From contig JAGYJO010000034.1 of the NCBI GenBank assembly GCA_018402095.1, positions 1 to 11,947 on the forward strand: DNA of 11,947 nt, given 5' to 3'. Below are positions 7,254 through 11,947 of the stretch, piece after piece; position 1 is the stretch's first letter; every line of letters starts with the position of its first letter. Below the pieces are notes generated by a model. That model was not told the origin of the DNA. It was given only the letters and a program-made list of their open reading frames with translations, and did no database searches. The translations under genes were made by a program, and so were the position numbers. Source of the DNA: a bacterium. GTDB lineage: Bacteria > Margulisbacteria > Marinamargulisbacteria > SXXA01.

Positions 7254-7286
7254 AAAAGGCTTGGCTCTTCTTCCAAGCCTTTTTTT
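7254..7286 (+). terminator. Strong intrinsic terminator after the pilin gene
   Basis: An 11-bp perfect stem AAAAGGCTTGG / CCAAGCCTTTT (7254-7264 / 7273-7283) with an 8-nt loop, continuing into a run of seven T (7280-7286). It begins 6 nt after the pilin stop codon. The A-rich 5' arm may let it also act on the minus strand. It would separate the highly expressed pilin unit from the minor pilins downstream. Confidence 0.88.
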
Positions 7287-7292
7287 GCCAAT

Positions 7293-7774
7293 AAGGGGTT
7301 TACGTTGATCGAGCTATCATCGTAGGCTATTATGGTATTCTGTATATGGTGTTTGTGACACCTCAAACAGGCACTTTTTCAAAAAATGCGACGCTTGAAG
7401 CCAGTATCAATCAGCTGAATAGCGATGTTTCTTTGGCGCGTGAGCGTGCCATGCATAGTGGTCGCAAACAGCGGATTGTTTTTGCTGAGACGACGTATAC
7501 GTTTTACCAAGAATCGTTGGACTCAGATACCTGGCAAACACTTGAGACGTCATTGCCCTTTATGAAGGGTGTTTCTATTGCCGGTACGACCTTGTCGGAT
7601 AGCCAGCTGCTGTTTGGTGTGAACGCGATGCCATACGAAGATCCGCAGTCCGATCTACCCTCGCAAGTGGATGCTGCATTAACCGTTGCTAAGACCGTGA
7701 CGATTGGCTATGACTCAGAGACAAGAATTCTGCGTATTTCCCCAGAGACCGGTTATGTTTCGGTTGATGACTAA
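7293..7774 (+). pseudogene. GspH/FimT-like minor prepilin with broken 5' end
   Basis: A prepilin motif K-G-F-T-L-I-E-L is encoded at 7293-7316 but ends in TAG at 7323-7325. The frame one base off continues IIVGYYGILYMVFVTPQTG and is then open for 142 codons from ATG 7346 to TAA 7774. The body has the GspH/FimT pattern: LNSDVSLARERAMHSGRKQR (the A-R-x-x-A helix), and late strands TVTIGYDSETRILRISP, then TGYVSVDD. No ATG, GTG or TTG precedes the prepilin motif in frame, because the terminator lies directly before it. So both the start and the N-terminal helix are damaged; one base deletion near 7314 explains the frame change. The remaining ORF from 7346 would lack a leader and could not be processed as a pilin. 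Overlaps the next gene by 8 nt. Confidence 0.68.
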
Positions 7775-8582
7775 CCTCTTTCGGCGTAGCCGAGATGTCT
7801 TGCGTGGGATCGAAAGGGCGAAGCCCTTTCAAGTCCATACATGTGATCGGCGCAGCCGAGTACATGTAGAACGGGGGTTCACTTTGGTTGAAATTGTCTT
7901 GGCATTGGTGATTTTTTCTACTGTGATGATTTATGTCTTGCGCACTTTTGGGCCAGCGGCGACAGCGGCAACCGATGAGAGACAGCTGTCCCAATTGTCT
8001 TGGTATCTCCATGATCAAGTGGCCTATACCCAAGCTGTGGGCTTTTGGGTTTGGAGCGGGGATACGTCTACGACCACCAATACGGCGCATCCTGTGCAGG
8101 TTTGGGCCTCGCGATTGGCTACGATGGGATACACAGGCCGCGCACAAATGTCAGTGACTTTTTTGAAATACACTGGCTCGGACTTGCAGCCCTTTGCGAC
8201 GACGCCTTTTGATGGCAATGAATCACGAGACAAAGTGGCTGTTTCATTGACGCTTTTCACGACGGAAAATCAGCCGGTGACGGAAACGTTTTATCTCATG
8301 TTGGCACCGACAGAAACCAAAACGTGGGCAGCCTTACGTAGTATTAAGCGTGCGTTGCTGATGTATGAGGCAGACCACGGGAGTTATCCTGCTACAGGGA
8401 CTTTGTCCACGGCTTTGGTGGGTACTTATCTGGATGAAATACCCAATGACCCTGTGACATCGGAACAAGAAAAAGTGACCCACTATGAAGAAATTGTGGA
8501 TTGGTTTTATGAAAACAATAGTGGGATAGTGACATTGGCTGCAAATTCGCAGAGACAGACGGTCCTGAGTATCTTTCCCTAA
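7767..8582 (+). CDS. Prepilin-like protein with long repeat-bearing leader and GspG-like C-terminal segment
   Basis: 271 aa from ATG 7767, which overlaps the end of the FimT-like gene by 8 nt. Prepilin cleavage is expected at G37-F38, giving mature FTLVE with Glu at position 5, followed by the helix IVLALVIFSTVMIYVLRTFG (about 43-62). The leader of 37 residues is far longer than the usual 6-20 or so, and most of it (about R6-V34) is encoded by hairpin element E3. The middle (70-190) is a beta-rich soluble region. The last 80 residues (from about 190) read like the end of a GspG/PilA pilin: LRSIKRALLMYEADHGSYP, then TYLDEIPNDPVTS, W-F-Y and a final hydrophobic strand. Likely a minor pilin or pseudopilin; family assignment is by motif only. 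Downstream stop overlaps the convergent amidotransferase-like gene. Confidence 0.75.
   Translation: MTNLFRRSRDVLRGIERAKPFQVHTCDRRSRVHVERGFTLVEIVLALVIFSTVMIYVLRTFGPAATAATDERQLSQLSWYLHDQVAYTQAVGFWVWSGDTSTTTNTAHPVQVWASRLATMGYTGRAQMSVTFLKYTGSDLQPFATTPFDGNESRDKVAVSLTLFTTENQPVTETFYLMLAPTETKTWAALRSIKRALLMYEADHGSYPATGTLSTALVGTYLDEIPNDPVTSEQEKVTHYEEIVDWFYENNSGIVTLAANSQRQTVLSIFP
7781..7868. repeat. Hairpin-cluster element E3 inside the prepilin leader
   Basis: Three mini-hairpins with GNA triloops closed by C-G: TCGGC-GTA-GCCGA (7781-7793), GAAAGGGC-GAA-GCCCTTTC (7812-7830) and TCGGC-GCA-GCCGA (7847-7859). The last is enclosed by an outer stem TACATGT/ACATGTA (7838-7844 / 7862-7868). The first and third share 13 of 14 bases as a direct repeat (7781-7794 and 7847-7860). 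The element is read through in frame as a basic stretch of the prepilin leader. Confidence 0.72.
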
Positions 8583-9256
8583 CCAAGCCGAGTGTCAAAA
8601 AACTCATTCAGTACAGGGCGGATGCTGTTTCCTGTTGGTGGCCACATGTGGGGATGTGGAATGCTGCCAAATAGGCTGACTTGATTGACCTGTGCGGTGA
8701 AAATATCCACACATGTCCGTTGGGTGGTTTTGGCCATATGATCGGTGAGGCTATGTGTTGCTTGAGATAAAATGGTCCAGTCTGCCGATCTGTCTGCGGC
8801 GATAAACCAGGCATGGTTGACGTGCCCGTTGTAGGTTTTTCTGTCTATTTTGAACTCTCTGAATTTGTTTTTTTCGGGTGAATAGGATTCGAAAACACTT
8901 TTGTTGAGCATCCATTTGGCCAAAGCCTGTGCCCCAAAGCAAGTGCCTGCGACTTTTCGAGGCGGCTGATCATCGGCTATCAGATGTTTGAGGAACGCCT
9001 CAACGGGGCTGGATTCTTTGCTGGCGATAGAGAGTTCGCTACCAGAAATGTAAACGATCCCTATGTTGCGCATGTCGGGTGTCGGGTCTTTGCGGATATC
9101 ATGTTTGATGATGGCATAATTCGTTGGAATACTTTCTCTGTACTCTGACCATAGTTTGTTGTCTGGCATACACCAGAGGACGAGTAGTCGAGGGCGGTGG
9201 TCTGAAATGGGGCTTGAAATTTTGACTATGGACGAACACGCAATTTGTTTTTTCAT
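8579..9256 (-). CDS. Class I glutamine-amidotransferase-like protein with degenerate triad
   Basis: 225 aa. Residues 103-115 (AGTCFGAQALAKW) match the nucleophile elbow of the GATase1 fold (GiCxGhQxla) with Cys106 as the candidate nucleophile. An oxyanion-side loop ISGSELSIASKES lies at 70-82, HVNHAW at 145-150, and LFGSIPHPHM at 195-204 aligns with the usual gvQfHPE: the His is kept (His201), but the Glu position is His203. The Gly-His after Cys is also changed to Gly-Ala. The length is right for a stand-alone GMP-synthase-like GATase domain. It may hydrolyse glutamine or another amide, or be inactive; the substrate is unknown. AAGAAGGA lies 7 nt before the ATG. Divergent from dnaG, convergent with the prepilin gene. 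Nothing links it to the pilus locus except position. Confidence 0.72.
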   Translation of the reverse strand: MKKQIACSSIVKISSPISDHRPRLLVLWCMPDNKLWSEYRESIPTNYAIIKHDIRKDPTPDMRNIGIVYISGSELSIASKESSPVEAFLKHLIADDQPPRKVAGTCFGAQALAKWMLNKSVFESYSPEKNKFREFKIDRKTYNGHVNHAWFIAADRSADWTILSQATHSLTDHMAKTTQRTCVDIFTAQVNQVSLFGSIPHPHMWPPTGNSIRPVLNEFFDTRLG

Positions 9257-9263
9257 GGGTAAA

Positions 9264-9271
9264 TCCTTCTT
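9264..9271 (-). promoter_or_regulatory. Ribosome binding site of the amidotransferase-like gene
   Basis: AAGAAGGA on the minus strand, 7 nt before the ATG at 9256. It is one of the clearest Shine-Dalgarno sequences in the window and fixes this start. Confidence 0.7.
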
Positions 9272-9361
9272 GAGGTGTTATCGAAAAAAACAGAGTTTAA
9301 TTGCATGTTTTTTTATGACATGTGTAGCGCTTCGTTTAGTCTCTTGGATGAGCGCCCTTTC

Positions 9362-9390
9362 TTGACAGTCTTCGCCTATAAAGGTTTGAT
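9362..9390 (+). promoter_or_regulatory. Promoter of dnaG (TTGACA, 17 nt, TTTGAT)
   Basis: A perfect -35 TTGACA (9362-9367) is followed after exactly 17 nt by TTTGAT (9385-9390, 4 of 6 to TATAAT). The -10 ends 6 nt before the ATG at 9397, so the mRNA would start at or beside the start codon. dnaG has no Shine-Dalgarno, which agrees. The closer TATAAA (9377-9382) has the wrong spacing to TTGACA but could be an alternative -10. Confidence 0.5.
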
Positions 9391-9396
9391 CACAGC

Positions 9397-11133
9397 ATGC
9401 TGAGTCAATCCACCATTGTTGCTGTACGTGCCTATCCCGATATGGTGGGCGTCTTGCAAGATTATGTGACCTTGCGAAAGCGGGGGCGTAATTATTTGGG
9501 ACTGTGTCCCTTTCATACAGAAAAAACCCCGTCTTTTACGGTGAGTCCCGAAAAGCAGTTGTATTACTGTTTTGGCTGTCAGGCGTCAGGTGACTTGATC
9601 AGTTTTATCCAACGGATAGAGCATCTGGGCTTTCAAGAATCGGTAGAGCTGATTGCCCGACGGGGTGGTATCGCGATTGAGATGGCGCCTGATCATGACC
9701 GTGTGCAACGGCCCGAGGACAAAGTACGAACGGCTTTGCAAGATATTTTGGCCCAAGCACGGCGCTTGTTTTCGGCGAAATTGACGCCGGATACAGAGGC
9801 GTATAAATATGTGATTTCCAGAGAAATTTCGCCTGAATCGATTGCCCGTTTTGAATTGGGCTATTTTCCGATGACCTTTCAGCTGGGCGAGGCACTCCTT
9901 TCTCATGAAGTGACGCCTGAATTGTTGAACAAAACAGGATTGGGCACCGTCGGCGATAGGGGGGCTTTTTCATCATCATTTAGAGACCGTTTGATGGTGC
10001 CTATCTTTGACGAGCGTGGCCGAACCGTAGGCTTTGGGGCCCGGCGCTTGGATGGTGAAAGTATCGCCAAATACATCAACTCGGAAGAGACCTTGTTGTT
10101 CAACAAAGGTACCCTTTTGTTTGGATTGCATTTGGCCAAGTCAGAGATCAAGCGACAAGATGCGGTTATTTTGGTCGAAGGCTATTTGGATGTCATCATG
10201 ATGCATCAGTATGGCTTCGTGAATACGGTGGCCTCGATGGGAACGGCGCTGACCTCGGAACAGGCGCAACGTCTCAAACGATTATGTGGCCATGTCTTTT
10301 TGGCCTTTGATCAAGACAATGCTGGTTTGGCGGCTGTAGACCGAGCTTATTCAGTGTTGTCCGATATCGGTGTTGGTGTGCGTGTGATCCGGTTTTCATC
10401 CAAAGATCCGGCGGACTATTTGTTGTCCGTTGGCGGTGAAGGTATGCGGACAGCCTTAGAAGACAGTGTGTCGTATGTTTCGTTTAAATTTGATGAACTG
10501 GTGCGTACGATCGGTGTGGGGTCTATACAAAATGTTTCCAAAATCGTAGACACGATTGTGCCTTTTTTGAAACAAGAGCCAGATACGATTGTGCGTCATC
10601 ATTATGTGAAGTCTATTTCAAAAACACTTGGGATAGAGCAAGATGTTTTGATGGCAAAAGTGTCTGATTTGGGGTATGCTTTGCCGCGTAAACGTTTGTT
10701 TCAAACGTCACAACAACGTCAAAGTAAATATGTCTTAGCAGAAGAATATATTCTTTTTTTTCTCGCCTCCAATAGAGAGGTTCAAGCAAGTATCCTATAT
10801 AGGCTGGGTGACAGCCCCTTGATCACAGAATCAGGTCGGGAACTTGCAGATGCGATTGTCCGTGCAGAACATGTTCATCATGACCTTCTTGCGATGCTGC
10901 CAGAGGAACAGTCTCAGCGTCTTGCCCAGATATTGGTTCAGTATTCTGGTGAGTCGTTGGAAAATTGGGAACTCTACTGTGATGTGATTTTGCAATATCA
11001 CCGTGAGGCGCGCATTCGTGAGCTCAAAGCCGAGATCCAAAGCATGGAATCGTCAGGTCAGGGGCATGAACTGGAACAGGCATTAGCGGAACTTCAATCT
11101 CTCATTCATTATTCGGAGGAGGCGGGTGTTTAA
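9397..11133 (+). CDS. dnaG: DNA primase DnaG
   Basis: 578 aa, normal length for bacterial primase, which makes the RNA primers at the replication fork together with the DnaB helicase. The N-terminal CHC2 zinc finger is complete: CPFH at 37-40 and CFGC at 58-61, within the family block NYLGLCPFHTEKTPSF. The DnaG catalytic core follows, with SSFRDRLMVPIFDERG at about 193-208. The TOPRIM domain shows VEGYLDVI from 260 (Glu261) and FDQDNAG at 304-310 (Asp305, Asp307), the metal-binding residues. Residues from about 435 form the helical C-terminal region that would bind DnaB; its sequence is divergent. Promoter and start codon are nearly adjacent, with no ribosome binding site. The TAA shares one base with the ATG of the sigma factor gene, as in the classical dnaG-rpoD order. 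Confidence 0.96.
   Translation: MLSQSTIVAVRAYPDMVGVLQDYVTLRKRGRNYLGLCPFHTEKTPSFTVSPEKQLYYCFGCQASGDLISFIQRIEHLGFQESVELIARRGGIAIEMAPDHDRVQRPEDKVRTALQDILAQARRLFSAKLTPDTEAYKYVISREISPESIARFELGYFPMTFQLGEALLSHEVTPELLNKTGLGTVGDRGAFSSSFRDRLMVPIFDERGRTVGFGARRLDGESIAKYINSEETLLFNKGTLLFGLHLAKSEIKRQDAVILVEGYLDVIMMHQYGFVNTVASMGTALTSEQAQRLKRLCGHVFLAFDQDNAGLAAVDRAYSVLSDIGVGVRVIRFSSKDPADYLLSVGGEGMRTALEDSVSYVSFKFDELVRTIGVGSIQNVSKIVDTIVPFLKQEPDTIVRHHYVKSISKTLGIEQDVLMAKVSDLGYALPRKRLFQTSQQRQSKYVLAEEYILFFLASNREVQASILYRLGDSPLITESGRELADAIVRAEHVHHDLLAMLPEEQSQRLAQILVQYSGESLENWELYCDVILQYHREARIRELKAEIQSMESSGQGHELEQALAELQSLIHYSEEAGV
11115..11122 (+). promoter_or_regulatory. Ribosome binding site of rpoD inside the dnaG 3' end
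   Basis: GGAGGAGG within the last codons of dnaG, 10 nt before the ATG at 11133. A strong anti-Shine-Dalgarno match that supports this start and coupled translation with dnaG. Confidence 0.7.
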
Positions 11134-11947
11134 TGACAGCAGTGAATGCACTATCACAAGCTGTTGCGCAAGTGGTGGAAAACAGGGGCGTCAAGGGAGC
11201 TGGGGATAGCTCTAACCTTGATAATGGGCTCAAATTGTATTTGAAGGGTATCGGAAACGTGTCCTTGTTGAGCAAAAAAGAGGAAGCTGAATTGGCACAG
11301 CAGATTGCCAAAGGGGACCTTGTGGCCAAAGAAAAAATGGTGGCTGCGAATCTCAGATTGGTTGTGAGTATTGCCAAACGCTATGTTGGGCGAGGGTTAC
11401 AGTTTTTAGATCTGATCCAAGAAGGTAATGTGGGCTTGATTCGTGCCGTGGAAAAATTTGACTACACCAAAGGGTTTAAGTTTAGTACCTATGCCACATG
11501 GTGGATTCGGCAGGGGATCACCCGTGGTTTGGCAGATCAAAGCCGTTTGATTCGTATTCCTGTACATTTGGCAGATGCGATGGTTCGCAAAAAGAGACAG
11601 GCAATGACAGGGACTCCAACGAAGCCAGTTGCTATAAAATCGCGTGATGTGAATGATGAGGTCTATAATCATATGAGCCAGATCATGGCGATGCCGGTGT
11701 CTCTAGATCTTCGTTTGGGTGACAGTGATGTGGCCTTGGGTGATACGGTGGAAGATGTGTCCGAATCCCTTAGTGAGAGGGTAGAAACTGCGGATATTCG
11801 GGAGATAGTCTCGCAACTTTTGGGGCATTTGAGTGAACGAGAGGCGATGATTTTGCAGCTGCGTTTTGGGTTGCTAGATGGGTCTCCGAGAACGCTGGAG
11901 GATGTGAGTCGGGTGTACAATGTGACACGAGAACGTGTTCGTCAGAT
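11133..11947 (+). CDS. rpoD: Primary sigma factor RpoD/SigA family (3' end beyond window)
   Basis: 271 codons are visible. Region 1.1 is absent: the protein has only about 32 residues before region 1.2 (GLKLYLKGIGNVSLLSKKEE, 32-51). Regions 2.1-2.4 are highly conserved: NLRLVVSIAKRYVGRGLQFL, DLIQEGNVGLIRAVEKFDY, KGFKFSTYATWWIRQGITR and a 2.4/3.0 junction LIRIPVHLAD. Region 3 (about 148-190) is strongly divergent from the usual primary sigma sequence, for example RKKRQAMTGTPTKPVAIKS. Region 4.1 begins near 225 and 4.2 (SPRTLEDVSRVYNVTRERVRQ) runs off the edge. The protein directs RNA polymerase to -35/-10 promoters. Conserved 2.4 and 4.2 imply standard TTGACA/TATAAT-type recognition, in line with the promoter seen before dnaG. 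The order dnaG-rpoD supports a housekeeping rather than alternative sigma. Confidence 0.92.
   Translation, partial: MTAVNALSQAVAQVVENRGVKGAGDSSNLDNGLKLYLKGIGNVSLLSKKEEAELAQQIAKGDLVAKEKMVAANLRLVVSIAKRYVGRGLQFLDLIQEGNVGLIRAVEKFDYTKGFKFSTYATWWIRQGITRGLADQSRLIRIPVHLADAMVRKKRQAMTGTPTKPVAIKSRDVNDEVYNHMSQIMAMPVSLDLRLGDSDVALGDTVEDVSESLSERVETADIREIVSQLLGHLSEREAMILQLRFGLLDGSPRTLEDVSRVYNVTRERVRQ

Noticed and set aside
9326..9356. GCGCT...AGCGC inverted repeat between the amidotransferase-like gene and dnaG
   Set aside because: Only a 5-bp stem around a 19-nt loop and no T run; easily chance.
1..11947. CRISPR arrays, tRNA or rRNA genes, phage genes, toxin-antitoxin pairs
   Set aside because: None seen: no regularly spaced repeats beyond the two-copy tandem, no cloverleaf or rRNA signatures, and every sizeable gene is assigned.

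Overview
This window is bacterial chromosome DNA that uses the standard code: TGA works as a stop in pilB and in the PilW-like gene. It holds most of a type IV pilus (T4P) / type II secretion-like locus, followed by a dnaG-rpoD replication/transcription module. Base composition is moderate. Taxonomy cannot be fixed from sequence alone. The compact genes, 4-bp overlaps, divergent pilin-family proteins and divergent primary sigma factor would fit a poorly characterised or candidate-phylum bacterium, but that is inference.

Layout. (a) 1-3666, minus strand: an operon reading right to left. It has a 786-aa prepilin-like surface protein with four tandem beta-sandwich repeats and a C-terminal jelly roll, a 178-aa PilW-like minor prepilin, an ATGA-coupled 20-codon micro-ORF, and a PilM-like protein that leaves the window at position 1. 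(b) 3667-3804: a divergent intergenic region filled with nested hairpins. (c) 3805-6554, plus strand: pilB (assembly ATPase) and pilC (platform protein), overlapping by 4 bp. (d) 6555-6842: no gene; a repeat and hairpin block. (e) 6843-7248: a major-pilin-like gene broken by six frame changes, closed by a strong intrinsic terminator. (f) 7293-7774: a GspH/FimT-like minor pilin whose 5' end is broken. (g) 7767-8582: a further prepilin with a palindromic element translated in frame within its leader. (h) 8579-9256, minus strand: a class I glutamine-amidotransferase-like protein, tail to tail with (g). (i) 9397-11133: dnaG, overlapping by 1 nt with (j) 11133-11947: a partial primary sigma factor gene (rpoD).

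How they work together. PilB powers pilus polymerisation on PilC, and PilM belongs to the inner-membrane alignment platform. The prepilins form the fibre or its priming tip, and the 786-aa protein is a candidate tip adhesin. Notable signals are the frameshift cluster confined to 6873-7315, three separate hairpin elements sharing a nested design with triloop mini-hairpins (two of the cores, plus three further hairpins, have C-GNA-G triloops), and -10-like hexamers ending 6 nt before the ATGs of pilB and dnaG, which suggests leaderless transcripts. I did not find a convincing wholly new system. The adhesin-like pilin and the hairpin element family are the most novel-looking parts.
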